Of a stretch of 63,790 nucleotides of DNA, positions 24,743 to 34,335 are shown in pieces. Source of the DNA: Candidatus Latescibacterota bacterium (GTDB lineage: Bacteria; Latescibacterota; UBA2968; UBA8231). The position numbers were made by a program, and so were the translations under genes. The stretch is taken from contig RKRN01000139.1 in assembly GCA_007571365.1 (NCBI GenBank), positions 1-63,790 on the forward strand, read 5' to 3'. The notes under the pieces are model-generated. The model was not told where the DNA came from, searched no databases, and saw only the letters and a list, made by a program, of their open reading frames with translations. Each line of letters opens with the position of its first letter. Positions within the stretch are counted from its first letter, which is position 1.

Positions 24743-25993
24743 TCAGTGTCTCCTCGCTCGCTCCGGGAACCGCTCCCGGTATTCTCGATCAAACTCTTCG
24801 CTGCTGTCGTCTAGCCGTATTTGGAGGTCCATCCCCGGAGAAAAACCGGTGATTTTGCCAGCGGTGAAATCGCCCCGATACCCTCCGTCCGGTGCCCACA
24901 ACTCTCGGCCATCGGGCCAGCGCACGACGTGTATTTGGCGCACGGGCGCTTTGGCAAAGTCCGGCTCGACGCGCAGACGATCCACGGCATCCCGGTCCAA
25001 CCCGACCCCCAAACCCGGAGCCTCTGGCACCCGCAGATGCCCGCCCGCCACGGCAAACTCCTGCACCAAAACGTGCGAGTAGATGTTGACGCAAGGAATC
25101 GCCGGCCAGCGCGCTTCCTTTAGCACCGCCCCCAAGTGCGCCGCAAAAGTCGCCGTCAGGCCAGTGCCCACCATCTGCAACCAGAACGGCATGTGCGCCC
25201 GCGCCGCCAAGTTGCCGTCGCTCAAGACGCGGCTCACCCCACCGCCGATGACAAATCCGTCGCACACGCCCTCGCGGATCGCTGTAATGGGCGGCGGCTG
25301 GCCCATGTGCATGGCGATTGGGCATTGGATCTTGCGCCGCAGGAGCTTGTTGCCCGCCACATCGTCCTGCGGGATCGGCGACTCGACGATGGCGAGACAG
25401 GCGTTGTCTCTCTCCAAACGCGCAATGAGCGGGGCGGCTTGGTCGACGCCCAGCAACATGGTGTTGAAGTCGGCGTCCAGCTTGAAGTGCCCAGAAGTGG
25501 CCTCATTCACGGCCTGTAACTGCGCCGCAATATCGTACCAAGGCCGCGCCTTGACTTTCATGGTGGTAAAGCCATGCGCCTCGGCCGCCCGCGCCTCGGC
25601 CGCCCAAGCTGCGGGCGGCATACTTTGCGCCCACCAAGAAACCGGGCAAGCGTCCCGGTGCTGCGGCCCCATCAGCCGGTGGCAGGGTACGCCTAAGTGC
25701 TTGCCGGCCGCGTCGAACAGCGCCATTTGTAAGCCGGCCCCTAGCGAGTCGTCCCACAGCACCTCGAAAACATTCCGGCCGCGCACGCGCGCAAACTCTG
25801 CTTGGCGTGAGTGGCCCCACGTATAGCCCTGAATCGTCTCGCCGACTCCGACGACACCGCTCGCGGTCTCCACTTCAATCAACTCGACGATGGACCAACC
25901 CGGCCCGTAGATTTCCATGGTGTCGGCGCAGCGCTCGTGGAACGGCACGTGTAGCACAGTGCGCTCCACATCTTTAACAACACAAGAACTCAT
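24743..25993 (-). CDS. Enolase-superfamily protein with altered active site
   Basis: 416 residues; ATG at 25993 has GAGAGG 6 nt upstream. The N-terminal cap (VVGVGETIQGYTWGHS near 40) and barrel are recognisable: KVK in TTMKVKARPW near 160, Asp in LDADFN near 187 and Glu in IVESPIP near 217. At the third metal position the protein reads PIAMHMGQPP instead of an Asp/Glu, and the terminal His region reads QMVGTGLTATF. Reaction is therefore uncertain: a non-canonical acid-sugar dehydratase/racemase or a binding protein. It lies 17 nt downstream of aconitase, probably one transcript. A broken duplicate sits at 23488-23640. Confidence 0.78.
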   Translation of the reverse strand: MSSCVVKDVERTVLHVPFHERCADTMEIYGPGWSIVELIEVETASGVVGVGETIQGYTWGHSRQAEFARVRGRNVFEVLWDDSLGAGLQMALFDAAGKHLGVPCHRLMGPQHRDACPVSWWAQSMPPAAWAAEARAAEAHGFTTMKVKARPWYDIAAQLQAVNEATSGHFKLDADFNTMLLGVDQAAPLIARLERDNACLAIVESPIPQDDVAGNKLLRRKIQCPIAMHMGQPPPITAIREGVCDGFVIGGGVSRVLSDGNLAARAHMPFWLQMVGTGLTATFAAHLGAVLKEARWPAIPCVNIYSHVLVQEFAVAGGHLRVPEAPGLGVGLDRDAVDRLRVEPDFAKAPVRQIHVVRWPDGRELWAPDGGYRGDFTAGKITGFSPGMDLQIRLDDSSEEFDREYRERFPERARRH

Positions 25994-26010
25994 TGCATCC
26001 TCTCGCCGGC

Positions 26011-28686
26011 CTATTCGGCCATCCGCCTGAGTACTGCGTGTAAAATTCCCCCGTTGCGGTAGTAGTTGATCTCCACGGGAGTGTCTATCCGGCATAGCAC
26101 CGCAAAGTGCTTCTCGCCCGCCGCGCTTTTAGCCACCACCTCCAACACCTGCCCCGGCTGCAGGTCGTCGTCGAGTCCCTCTATATCGTATACCTCCTCG
26201 CCGGTCAGCGCTAGCGAGTGGCGGTTTTCGCCGGGCGAAAATTGCAGCGGCAGAATGCCCATTCCAATCAGATTCGAGCGGTGGATGCGCTCGTAGCTCT
26301 CGGCGATGGCGGCCTTGACCCCTTGCAGGAAAGGGCCTTTGGCGGCCCAGTCGCGGCTCGACCCCGATCCGTACTCCTGGCCCGCGATGATGATCGAAGG
26401 CACACCTTCTTCACGGTAGCGCATCGCCGCCTCGTAGATGGTTAGCTGCTCGCCCGAAGGTAGGTGGCGCGTATAGCCACCCTCGACGCCGGGCACCAGT
26501 TCGTTGCGGATGCGGATATTGGCAAACGTGCCCCGCATCATCACCTCGTGGTTGCCGCGCCTAGAGCCATAGCTGTTCCAATCCTTGCGCTCGACGCCGC
26601 GACTGGCGAGGTACTCGCCCCCCGGACTGCCCCCGGCAATGGCACCAGCCGGTGAGATGTGGTCGGTCGTCACGCTGTCGCCGAGCTTGGCCAAGACCTG
26701 AGCGCCTTGGATCGGCTGGATCGGCTGAACCTCCTTGGTAAGGCCGTCGAAGAAATTCGGCTTGCGAATGTACGTGCTCTCTGCGGCCCAGGCGTAGCGT
26801 TTGCCCGCGGGCACGGGAATGGCGTTCCAAGTTTCGTTCTGACGGAACGCATTGCCGTATTCTTCTTCGAACATCTTCGGCGTCAGCGAGCGGGCAATCG
26901 CGTCGCGGATCTGGTCTTGCGAGGGCCAGATGTCGCGCAGAAACACCTCGCAGCCTGCTTGGTCGCGGCCCAGCGGCTCGCGCTCAAAGTCAATCGTCGC
27001 CCGGCCCGCCAGCGCGTAGGCCACCACTAACGGCGGCGCGGCGAGAAAATTGGCCCTAGTCACTGCATGGACCCGGCCCTCGAAGTTGCGGTTGCCGCTG
27101 AGTACGCTACACGCCACCAAATCGTTGTCGGCCACGGCCGCGGCGATTTCTTCGCGCAAGGGTCCCGAGTTGCCGATACAGGTCGTGCAACCGTACCCGA
27201 CCGTGTGGAAGCCGAGGGCTTCTAGGCTCTCGGTAAGGCCGGCCGCGGCGAGGTAGCGCGAGACGACCCGGCTGCCCGGCGCTAGGCTGGTCTTGACGTA
27301 GGCCGGGACCGAAAGGCCCCGCTCGGCCGCGTTGCGCGCCAACAGCCCCGCCCCCACCATCGCGCTCGGATTGCTGGTATTGGTGCAGGAGGTGATAGCG
27401 GCGATCAGCACGGCGCCGTGGCCCAACTCAACCGCGCCCTGCTCGCCCAACTCAATGGCGACCTTTTTGCCGCTGGCTTCCACCGCAAAGCGGTCCTTGA
27501 GCGAGTCGGCAAAGGCACCCGGCACGTCCTTGAGCGGGATCCGATCCTGTGGCCGCGTCGGGCCCGCCAAGCTCGGCTCGACCGTAGCCATGTCCAGGGC
27601 CAAGTGCTCGCTGAAGACGGGATCGGGGGTTTCGGCGTGGTAGAACATGCCCTGTGCCTCCATGTACGCACGGACCCGCTCAACCACCGCTTTCTTCCGC
27701 CCGGTGAGTGCCAAATACGCCAGCGTCTCCTCGTCGACCGGAAAAATGCCCATCGTCGCCCCGTATTCCGGGGCCATGTTGGCGAGCGTTGCCCGGTCGG
27801 CCAAGCTCAGCTCGCGCAAGCCGGGGCCGTAAAACTCGACGAATTTACCCACCACGCCGTGGGCGCGGAGCATCTGCACCACTGTCAGCACCAAGTCCGT
27901 CGCCGTCGTCCCCGTGGGCAAGGCACCCGTCAGTCTGACGCCTACGACTTCGGGCAAAAGCATGTAGATCGGCTGCCCCAGCATCACGGCCTCGGCCTCA
28001 ATACCGCCCACGCCCCAGCCGAGGATGCCGAGGCCGTTGATCATCGTCGTGTGGCTGTCCGTGCCCACTAGGCTGTCGGGATAAAATTCGCCATCCTGCT
28101 CCTGTACCACCTGCGCCAGATATTCCAAGTTGACCTGATGCACGATGCCGGTGGCCGGCGGCACCACGCGAAAATTGTCGAACGACTCCTGGCCCCAGCG
28201 CAAAAACTCGTAGCGCTCGCGGTTGCGCTCGAACTCGCGTGCGGCGTTCATGGCCAGTGCCTCGCGGATGCCGTAGTAGTCGACCTGCACCGAGTGATCA
28301 ATGACCAAGTCAACCGGAATCAGGGGATTGACCTTTTGCGGATCGCCGCCCAAATCGGCCACGGCGTCGCGCATCACGGCCAAATCAACCACCGCGGGTA
28401 CGCCGGTAAAATCCTGCATCACTACTCGCGCTGGCTTAAAGGGAATCTCTTCCTTGCCGGCGGTCTCAGGGCTCCAGCGCGCAATGCGCTCGACGTCCTC
28501 GCGGGTAATCTCAAACCCGTCGCACTGCCTAAGCGCGGCCTCTAGCAAAATTTTGATCGAATAGGGCAGCCGGCTCACCTCGGCGACGCCGTCTGCTGCC
28601 AGTTTTTGGATGTGGTATATAACGCCGCTACCGCCGCTGCATTCCAGCCGGGTGCGGGCACCGAATTCGTCGTTATTAGTAGTCAT
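26011..28686 (-). CDS. acnA: Aconitate hydratase
   Basis: 891 residues; ATG at 28686 with AGAGG upstream. The protein matches monofunctional AcnA/IRP-type aconitases in length and order: [17 protein letters not shown] near 92, [10 protein letters not shown] near 130, [26 protein letters not shown] near 215, [11 protein letters not shown] near 435 with the first cluster Cys, [10 protein letters not shown] near 505 with the other two, and the swivel domain with [19 protein letters not shown] near 705 and [16 protein letters not shown] near 780. It isomerises citrate to isocitrate in the TCA cycle using a [4Fe-4S] cluster. Its pairing with an enolase-superfamily gene is unusual. Confidence 0.96.
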   Translation of the reverse strand: MTTNNDEFGARTRLECSGGSGVIYHIQKLAADGVAEVSRLPYSIKILLEAALRQCDGFEITREDVERIARWSPETAGKEEIPFKPARVVMQDFTGVPAVVDLAVMRDAVADLGGDPQKVNPLIPVDLVIDHSVQVDYYGIREALAMNAAREFERNRERYEFLRWGQESFDNFRVVPPATGIVHQVNLEYLAQVVQEQDGEFYPDSLVGTDSHTTMINGLGILGWGVGGIEAEAVMLGQPIYMLLPEVVGVRLTGALPTGTTATDLVLTVVQMLRAHGVVGKFVEFYGPGLRELSLADRATLANMAPEYGATMGIFPVDEETLAYLALTGRKKAVVERVRAYMEAQGMFYHAETPDPVFSEHLALDMATVEPSLAGPTRPQDRIPLKDVPGAFADSLKDRFAVEASGKKVAIELGEQGAVELGHGAVLIAAITSCTNTSNPSAMVGAGLLARNAAERGLSVPAYVKTSLAPGSRVVSRYLAAAGLTESLEALGFHTVGYGCTTCIGNSGPLREEIAAAVADNDLVACSVLSGNRNFEGRVHAVTRANFLAAPPLVVAYALAGRATIDFEREPLGRDQAGCEVFLRDIWPSQDQIRDAIARSLTPKMFEEEYGNAFRQNETWNAIPVPAGKRYAWAAESTYIRKPNFFDGLTKEVQPIQPIQGAQVLAKLGDSVTTDHISPAGAIAGGSPGGEYLASRGVERKDWNSYGSRRGNHEVMMRGTFANIRIRNELVPGVEGGYTRHLPSGEQLTIYEAAMRYREEGVPSIIIAGQEYGSGSSRDWAAKGPFLQGVKAAIAESYERIHRSNLIGMGILPLQFSPGENRHSLALTGEEVYDIEGLDDDLQPGQVLEVVAKSAAGEKHFAVLCRIDTPVEINYYRNGGILHAVLRRMAE

Positions 28687-28871
28687 GGAAAACCTCTTGG
28701 GGATGGGGGGCATGAACTAGAAGATAAAATAAAAATTTCCGCACGGTCTTCTCTTGAACTTCGGCCCCGCCGTGCGAACTAAATCGCGGATAGTCTCTTA
28801 TCTCTTGTCGCAAAAATTGACAGACCGCCGGCTTCGGCTAACGCGAGAAGTTTCCGATGAGAACATCGGGT

Positions 28872-29051
28872 TTAACTCACAGATATTTTGCGTTCCGTTT
28901 TTACCGCTTGCTGATGCTTTCGCAGCAAGCCGGTACGTTCTTGCCAGAAAGCTAGCTGTTCTTCGAATGTCATGTCTGCGATTTGACTGTAGATTCGTTC
29001 TGCACCACGGCGTTTCATCGCAACGCAATCAAACGTCTTCTTCGTTTTCAT
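28872..29051 (-). CDS. Small protein downstream of PIN gene, putative antitoxin
   Basis: 59 residues from ATG at 29051 with AGGAG 11 nt upstream, starting inside the end of the PIN gene (23-nt overlap). The sequence opens MKTKKTFDCVAMKRRGAE and continues IYSQIADMTFEEQLAFWQER. The segment DCVxMKRRGAExIY followed by MTxEEQLxFW is one I associate with small proteins next to PIN genes in many bacteria. Helical, charged and without a DNA-binding fold that I can name. Antitoxin role is inferred from position. Confidence 0.6.
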   Translation of the reverse strand: MKTKKTFDCVAMKRRGAERIYSQIADMTFEEQLAFWQERTGLLRKHQQAVKTERKISVS

Positions 29052-29493
29052 AGTTAATCGTCTCCTGAGGAGAGTGGATCGCAATACTTGAGTATCCAGA
29101 AAGTGTGTTTACCGCATTGTATAGCGGAATTTTTGAAAAATGCACGATATGTTTGAAATTCCAACTCACAATCATCGAACAGCCTCCTACAGTAGCTAAG
29201 GCGACATGGAGGGCATCCGCTGCCCATTTTTCGGTCACAATTTTCGCATCTAAGCAAGCCTGCTGTAGTTGCAAAGCCTCCTCAGGAACCTCCACAATTT
29301 CTGCAAAGTTGAGCATCTGTTCAAAGTGTGTTACAATTTCCGCAGGGGCAGACTCGATCTCTTCTTGTACCACTACTGATGTCAATAGGTTGACCATATC
29401 GAAAAAAGACCGACTGGATTGACGAAACTCTTCGTCGAATGCGCCACCAAAAACGGACGTATCCGCATATACGCTCAAAATCTTTGTATTCAA
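29029..29493 (-). CDS. PIN-domain protein, VapC-like putative toxin
   Basis: 154 residues. PIN acidic positions are visible: Asp in SVYADTSVFGG near 11, Glu in VVVQEEIES near 45 and Asp in KWAADALHVALA near 95, with the closing strand MIVSWNFKHI. These folds are Mg-dependent ribonucleases, usually toxins. The start codon is TTG (29493) or a TTG a few codons inside; no clear ribosome site decides. The order toxin then small partner is reversed compared with classical VapBC. A related but frameshifted copy lies at 62251-62738. Confidence 0.75.
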   Translation of the reverse strand: MNTKILSVYADTSVFGGAFDEEFRQSSRSFFDMVNLLTSVVVQEEIESAPAEIVTHFEQMLNFAEIVEVPEEALQLQQACLDAKIVTEKWAADALHVALATVGGCSMIVSWNFKHIVHFSKIPLYNAVNTLSGYSSIAIHSPQETINYENEEDV

Positions 29494-29520
29494 TTTTAAT
29501 TCTTTTAATTGATAAAATCC

Positions 29521-29721
29521 CTAATATTCGGTGTTTGATTTAACACCATATAAATTCCGTTCCTTCACTGTCATTTTGAGTCGAAGCATCTCATCCACAA
29601 GATACCCGAACGGCCCCTGTCCGATCAGCGCATAGGCCGTTTTCCAAGCGCACGGCTCGTCCTCGTGATCGTGCCCATTTTGCAATTTTTCCAATATAAA
29701 GACAACCGACTCGGCCTTCAA
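29521..29721 (-). CDS. Small hypothetical protein upstream of the PIN cassette
   Basis: 66 residues from a TTG at 29721 with GAGG close by. The product is compact and mixed in charge (MKAESVVFILEKLQNG, then KTAYALIGQGPFGYLV and LKMTVKERNLYG). It ends 27 nt before the PIN gene on the same strand, so the three small genes may be one unit. I do not recognise the family. Confidence 0.45.
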   Translation of the reverse strand: MKAESVVFILEKLQNGHDHEDEPCAWKTAYALIGQGPFGYLVDEMLRLKMTVKERNLYGVKSNTEY

Positions 29722-29759
29722 CCGACCTCACGAACCTCGCCGTAAGCCGAGCCGATCCA

Positions 29760-29790
29760 TTGTAATGAGCCGCCGCTCTTTCTATATATT
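29760..29790 (+). promoter_or_regulatory. Possible promoter for the UbiD-amidase genes
   Basis: TTGTAA at 29760-29765 and TATATT at 29785-29790 are 19 nt apart (or TATATA at 17 nt). The -10 region is strong and the -35 fair. It lies 43 nt before the UbiD start. Confidence 0.35.
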
Positions 29791-29832
29791 AAAGGGCCAG
29801 TCAACCGTACCAACTCCCGCTCTAGGCCGCCC

Positions 29833-31638
29833 ATGCACAACTTGCGCCAATTTCTCGCTCTTCTGCGCCGCGAAGGCGAGCTCGTCACCGTTGACGCCCC
29901 GGTTTCCTCTGATCTCGAAATCGCCGAGATCCATCGCCGCGTTCTGGCCGCCGCCGGTCCGGCCCTGCTCTTTACCCGCGTCGAGGGCGCGGACTTTCCT
30001 TGCGTCACCAATCTCTTTGGCACGGCCCGGCGTGTTGAGTTGGCCTTTGGCCCTAGGCCGGAGCAGTTTATCCAACAGCTCGTGCAACTCGCCCAAGACC
30101 TGCCCTCGCTTGCGCCGGGCAAGCTCTGGCCGCACAAAAACCTGATCCCCGCCGCGCTCAAGGTCGGCCTGAAAACCGTCGCCAAAGGCCCGGTTGGCGA
30201 GTGCGTACAGGCACCGCCCGACTTGACGCGCTTACCTCTGCTCAAAACTTGGCCCGAGGACGGCGGGCACTTCATCACCCTACCGCTGGTCTATACCGAA
30301 CACCCCGACACCGGCCATCACAACCTCGGCATGTACCGCATCCAGCGTCACGATTCTCAGACCCTCGGCGTTCACTGGCAAATCCAGAAAGGCGGAGGCT
30401 TCCACTACCACGTCGCCGAGCAGCGACGCGAAGACCTGCCGTTGATCGTCTTCGTCGGCGGGCCGCCGGCCCTGATCCTCGCGGCCATCGCGCCGCTGCC
30501 CGAGGACTTGCCCGAACTGATTTTGGCCTCCCTGTTGCAAGGCCAGCGCCTGCGCCGCGTGCGAGGTGCCACACTGCCGTTGATCGCCGAAGCTGAATTC
30601 GCCATTGAGGGCGTGGTGCCGCCACAGGTGCGCCAGCCCGAAGGGCCTTTTGGCGACCACTACGGCTATTACTCGCTGCAACACGACTACCCAGTGCTCC
30701 GCGCCAAGCGCCTCTACCACCGCAAAGATGCCATCTTCCCAGCCACCGTAGTAGGCAAGCCGCCGCAGGAAGACCTGTTTCTCGGCACCTACATCCAGCA
30801 GCTAATGAGGCCCTTGAGCAAGCTGGTCATGCCCGCGATCAAGGCCATGTGGAGCTATGGCGAGACCGGCTATCACTCGCTGGCGGCCATCGTCGTCGAG
30901 GAACGCTACCCGCGCGAGGCCATGAAGTTTGCCTTTCGCATCTTGGGTGAGGACGGTGGCCAGCTCAACCTGACCAAGTTTTTGGTCGTCATCGATCGCC
31001 CGTTGGACTTGGGCGACTTTCGCCAGGTGCTTGCACACGCCCTAGCGCGGGCGCAGCTCGCAACCGACCTTTTCGTCATCGCCAATCTCGCCATGGATAC
31101 CCTCGACTACACGGGCCCGGCCGTCAATCAAGGCAGCAAAGGGATCCTCATCGGCGTGGGCGATCCAGTAGCCGAATTGCCCGAGGAGTTTAGCGGCGAG
31201 CTGCCTGGCGGGGCCCGCGCCGCTGCGGTCTATTGCCCGGGTGCGCTCGCGGTGCAAGGCCCTACATACGCAGAAGACCCCGGCTACGCCCAACACCTCG
31301 CCGCCGACCAAGCCGTTGCAGCTTGGCCGCTGATATTTTTAGTTGACGACGCCCATGCCGCCGCCAAGAATGTCACCTTTCTCTGGAGTACCTTTACCCG
31401 CTTTGAGCCGGCTGCCGACACCTATGCCGCGGCCGTGCAACTCCGCCGCCATCACCCCTGCTATACGCCGCCGATTGTCTTGGATTGCCGCATGAAACCC
31501 GGCTACCCGGACGAACTGATAGCGGATGAGGCCACTGCGAACAAGGTCAGCCGCCGCTGGCGCGAGTACTTTCCCCAAGGCGACGTCGAAGGTGCTGAAG
31601 ACCGCCGCGGCTACGCCGGATTTTCCCTGTTGGATTAA
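29833..31638 (+). CDS. UbiD-family decarboxylase
   Basis: 601 residues, the long form of the family (as in UbiD-like menaquinone or aromatic-acid decarboxylases). Landmarks: RREGELVTVDAPVSSDLEIAEI at the N-terminus, YRIQRHDSQTLGVHWQ near 160, the FMN/metal region PEGPFGDHYGYYS near 268 containing the conserved Glu, and a closing segment CRMKPGYPDELIAD near 553. These enzymes need prenylated FMN supplied by UbiX, which is not encoded in the window. The substrate could be a quinone precursor or an aromatic acid. An amidase gene follows after 6 nt. Confidence 0.87.
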   Translation: MHNLRQFLALLRREGELVTVDAPVSSDLEIAEIHRRVLAAAGPALLFTRVEGADFPCVTNLFGTARRVELAFGPRPEQFIQQLVQLAQDLPSLAPGKLWPHKNLIPAALKVGLKTVAKGPVGECVQAPPDLTRLPLLKTWPEDGGHFITLPLVYTEHPDTGHHNLGMYRIQRHDSQTLGVHWQIQKGGGFHYHVAEQRREDLPLIVFVGGPPALILAAIAPLPEDLPELILASLLQGQRLRRVRGATLPLIAEAEFAIEGVVPPQVRQPEGPFGDHYGYYSLQHDYPVLRAKRLYHRKDAIFPATVVGKPPQEDLFLGTYIQQLMRPLSKLVMPAIKAMWSYGETGYHSLAAIVVEERYPREAMKFAFRILGEDGGQLNLTKFLVVIDRPLDLGDFRQVLAHALARAQLATDLFVIANLAMDTLDYTGPAVNQGSKGILIGVGDPVAELPEEFSGELPGGARAAAVYCPGALAVQGPTYAEDPGYAQHLAADQAVAAWPLIFLVDDAHAAAKNVTFLWSTFTRFEPAADTYAAAVQLRRHHPCYTPPIVLDCRMKPGYPDELIADEATANKVSRRWREYFPQGDVEGAEDRRGYAGFSLLD

Positions 31639-31644
31639 CCGCTC

Positions 31645-33054
31645 ATGGATGACGCCCTAGCCTTTGCCCCCATCGCCGAACTCGCCGCCCTGATCCGCCG
31701 CGGCGAACTTTCTCCGCTCGAACTCACCGAACTTTACCTAGCGCGCATTGAGCGGTACGACCCGTCGCTCAATGCCTATCTCGCCGTCACGTCCGAGTGC
31801 GCCCGCGCCCAAGCCCGCGCCGCCGAAGCGCAAATCGCGGCCGGTGCGTACCTCGGTCCCTTGCACGGCATGCCCCTGGCCTTTAAGGACCTCATAGATG
31901 TCGCGGGCCTGCCCACCACCGGCGGCTCGGTCCTGCGGCGCAACCACATTGCCGCCGCCGATGCCGCGGTGGCCCGCCGCCTGTTTGCCGCGGGTGCGGT
32001 GCTTTTGGGCAAGACGCATCTTGTGGAATTCGCTTTCGGCGGCACCGGCGTCAACCATCACTACGGCACCTCGGTCAACCCTTGGGATGCCAAAGTTCAC
32101 CGCCTGCCGGGCGGGTCGTCTTCGGGCTCGGGCGTGGCGGTAGCGGCCGGATTGGCACCGGCCGCCCTCGGCTCGGACACCGGCGGTTCGGTGCGGATTC
32201 CGGCGTCTTTTTGCGGCCTCGTCGGCCTCAAGCCGACCTTTGGCTTGCTCCCCAATTCCGGAGTCTTGCCCCTCGACCCGACTCTCGACAGCATCGGGCC
32301 TTTGTGTCGCACAGCGCAGGACTGTGCCCTGTTGTTGCAAGCTATGGCGGAGCCGCGGCCCGATAGTTCGCTTGTGGATCACTTGCAAGGCGAGGTCTCC
32401 GGCCTCCGGCTCTGCTTCCCACGTGAGTACTTCTGGGACGAGGTCAATGGAGAAGTCGAAGCGGCCGTGCGCGCCTCAGCGCGGGTTTTTGCCGACTTAG
32501 GCGTCTATGTCGATGAAATATCACTCGCGGTGCTCGACGAGCTGAGTGAATGGCGCAGCGGGCCGAGCACCACGGCCGTCGAAGCCTATCTCTACCACCG
32601 GCACAACCTCGAAGCGCATCTCGATCAGTTCGATCCCATTGTCGCGGCGCGCATACTCGACGGCCGCGATGTCCTGGCCGCGGACTTTCTCGCACAGCTT
32701 AGAGCACGCGACGAACTGCGCCGCAAAGCTCGCCGCGCCCTCGAAAACGTCGATTTCCTCGTCACCCCCACCACTCCTTTTGCCGCCCCCATTCTCGACG
32801 AGATCGACCGCGACGACGTCTATTTCCGCATCAACGGCCTCTGCCTGCGCAATACCATCGCCGTCAATATCCTCGACCTGTGCGCCGTCTCCCTGCCCGG
32901 CGGATTCACGTGCGATGGCTTGCCCATCGGCCTGCAACTGATCGGCCATGCTGGCGACGAGGCCCGGCTATTGCGCCTCGCCCACGCCTTTGAGCAAGCC
33001 ACCAGCTACCACCTGCCCACGCCTGATCTCAGTGAATTTGGAATTAGGAACTGA
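31645..33054 (+). CDS. Amidase signature family hydrolase
   Basis: 469 residues. The Ser-cisSer-Lys triad is present: Lys in LAFKDLIDV near 77, Ser in LPGGSSSGSGVAVAAG near 155 and Ser in LGSDTGGSVRIPASFCGLVGLKPT near 178. The length fits stand-alone amidases and GatA alike; absence of gatB/gatC nearby and the fit with UbiD favour a catabolic amidase. Coupled to the UbiD gene by a 6-nt spacer. No signal peptide. The 136 nt that follow contain only a weak hairpin. Confidence 0.88.
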   Translation: MDDALAFAPIAELAALIRRGELSPLELTELYLARIERYDPSLNAYLAVTSECARAQARAAEAQIAAGAYLGPLHGMPLAFKDLIDVAGLPTTGGSVLRRNHIAAADAAVARRLFAAGAVLLGKTHLVEFAFGGTGVNHHYGTSVNPWDAKVHRLPGGSSSGSGVAVAAGLAPAALGSDTGGSVRIPASFCGLVGLKPTFGLLPNSGVLPLDPTLDSIGPLCRTAQDCALLLQAMAEPRPDSSLVDHLQGEVSGLRLCFPREYFWDEVNGEVEAAVRASARVFADLGVYVDEISLAVLDELSEWRSGPSTTAVEAYLYHRHNLEAHLDQFDPIVAARILDGRDVLAADFLAQLRARDELRRKARRALENVDFLVTPTTPFAAPILDEIDRDDVYFRINGLCLRNTIAVNILDLCAVSLPGGFTCDGLPIGLQLIGHAGDEARLLRLAHAFEQATSYHLPTPDLSEFGIRN

Positions 33055-33190
33055 CGTTACACGTTCCATCCCTGTACCCTTTCCGCTACACTCTAACGCC
33101 GCCTAGCCTCGGCCAACCACTGAGCCGACGCCTTGGCACGATTTTTGCACGGTGCCGATACCAGCCCAACCCCAACCCAAGGCAGGTGCC

Positions 33191-34078
33191 ATGGCCGAAT
33201 TCGATACCGTCGCCAAACATCTCATCCACACCTATCCCGGCGACTTCGCCCGATTCGCCCTCCAGCAAGACGACTTGAAAGTCCTCGGTGTCGTCGATAC
33301 CGAACAGCCCACCGTCGAAGCCCACCGCACCGATTGCCTCATCCACGTCCAAGTCGGCAGCCAAGAGGCGTTGATCCACTACGAGTTTCAAACCACCGAT
33401 AGCACTCCACCCATGCCCCAGCGCATGGCCGGCTACATCGGGCGCTGCCTAGCGCAATACGGCAAGCCGGTCTATTCCACGGTCTTCTACCTGCGCCCCG
33501 ACGCCGGCCAGCGCGATCCGGGCTACTACCTGCAAGAGCGACTTGGCTACCGGGTGTTGGTGCAATACAAGGTAATTCGGCTAATCGAACTAGACGGCCA
33601 ACGCCTGCTGGATCAGGGTCCTTGGGGCTTGCTGCCGTTTGCGCCGTTGATGCAGCGTCCGGTGGGAGTGTCGGCCGAGACGTGGCTGCGCCAGTGCGTC
33701 CACCGGGCGCAAGCGGTGGCGATGGCCGAACCGCTCAAAGCCAACTATCTGGCCGATCTTGCGATGTTGAGCGGGTTGGTGTATAACTTAGACACGGTAC
33801 TGACCATCATCTCGGAGGAGACCATGTACGAATCGTCGGTAGTGCAGTATTTCGCGGATAAGGGCTTTGCACAAGGCATTGAGCAGGGCGGCCGAGAACG
33901 CGCCTTGGAAGACCTGCTCGTTGTGCTGGAGATTCGCTTTGGGCTGGCTGCGTCGGCGCCGTTGGCGGTCCGCCTTGGGGCCATTGACGATGTGCAGCGG
34001 CTCAAGCGGTTGCATCGGGCGGCCATCCAGATTCCGAGCCTCCAAGCCTTTAGGTCGCTGTTGGACGCCGACGAGTAG
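33191..34078 (+). CDS. Rpn/PD-(D/E)XK family putative nuclease-transposase
   Basis: 295 residues from the ATG at 33191 (MAEFDTVAKHL); an upstream in-frame start lacks a ribosome site. The region VEAHRTDCLIHVQVGSQEALIHYEFQTT near 45-72 holds the D...E-x-Q variant of the PD-(D/E)XK core used by recombination-promoting (Rpn/YhgA-like) nucleases; then MPQRMAGYIGRCL and a helical C-terminus (VLEIRFGLA, LHRAAIQIPSLQAFRSLL). Rpn proteins stimulate RecA-independent recombination. The gene sits between the amidase and a tRNA gene and is followed by a strong terminator. Confidence 0.78.
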   Translation: MAEFDTVAKHLIHTYPGDFARFALQQDDLKVLGVVDTEQPTVEAHRTDCLIHVQVGSQEALIHYEFQTTDSTPPMPQRMAGYIGRCLAQYGKPVYSTVFYLRPDAGQRDPGYYLQERLGYRVLVQYKVIRLIELDGQRLLDQGPWGLLPFAPLMQRPVGVSAETWLRQCVHRAQAVAMAEPLKANYLADLAMLSGLVYNLDTVLTIISEETMYESSVVQYFADKGFAQGIEQGGRERALEDLLVVLEIRFGLAASAPLAVRLGAIDDVQRLKRLHRAAIQIPSLQAFRSLLDADE

Positions 34079-34103
34079 TGAGGCTCTGCTGTCGCATACA
34101 AAC

Positions 34104-34138
34104 AAGCCCCGCTCGCCTCGTTTGACCGAGCGGGGCTT
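34104..34138 (+). terminator. Intrinsic-type terminator after the Rpn-like gene
   Basis: A 12-bp GC-rich stem (AAGCCCCGCTCG with its exact complement at 34127-34138) encloses an 11-nt loop, 26 nt after the Rpn stop. The 3' flank is CGTATAG, so a classical T-run is lacking, though the A and T ends of the stem add A/U pairs. Confidence 0.65.
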
Positions 34139-34154
34139 CGTATAGGGGCATCAA

Positions 34155-34270
34155 CTACTTCAGCAACAGCACCTTCTTGGTATTCAAGAAGGTGTCGCCG
34201 ACTTGCAGCCGATAGAAATACGGCCCCGACGACAGGGCGTGAACCGCATCGGCAGAACCGGAGCTTTTAG
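34155..34270 (-). pseudogene. Orphan C-terminal sorting-domain remnant
   Basis: The minus strand reads LSSGPYFYRLQVGD, then TFLNTKKVLLLK and a stop at 34155-34157. This is the usual ending of type IX/FlgD-like C-terminal domains (L.SG.Y.YRL..G.....KK..L.K). Only about 35 residues are recognisable and no coding region precedes them: the tRNA-Glu promoter begins at 34307. It is the tail of a secreted protein whose body has been lost. Confidence 0.65.
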
Positions 34271-34306
34271 AACGCCGCAAAACAAGAGGCTTCGCGCCCA
34301 TACGGC

Positions 34307-34335
34307 TTGCCAATATGCGGGGCTAGGTCTATATT
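34307..34335 (+). promoter_or_regulatory. Sigma-70 promoter of the tRNA-Glu gene
   Basis: TTGCCA at 34307-34312 and TATATT at 34330-34335 are separated by exactly 17 nt, followed by a T-run. Transcription would begin near 34342, a few bases before the tRNA 5' end at 34349. Confidence 0.7.

Noticed and set aside
31738-32388. Minus-strand open frame within the amidase gene
   Set aside because: The sequence is Arg/Gly-rich and lies opposite the amidase catalytic core.
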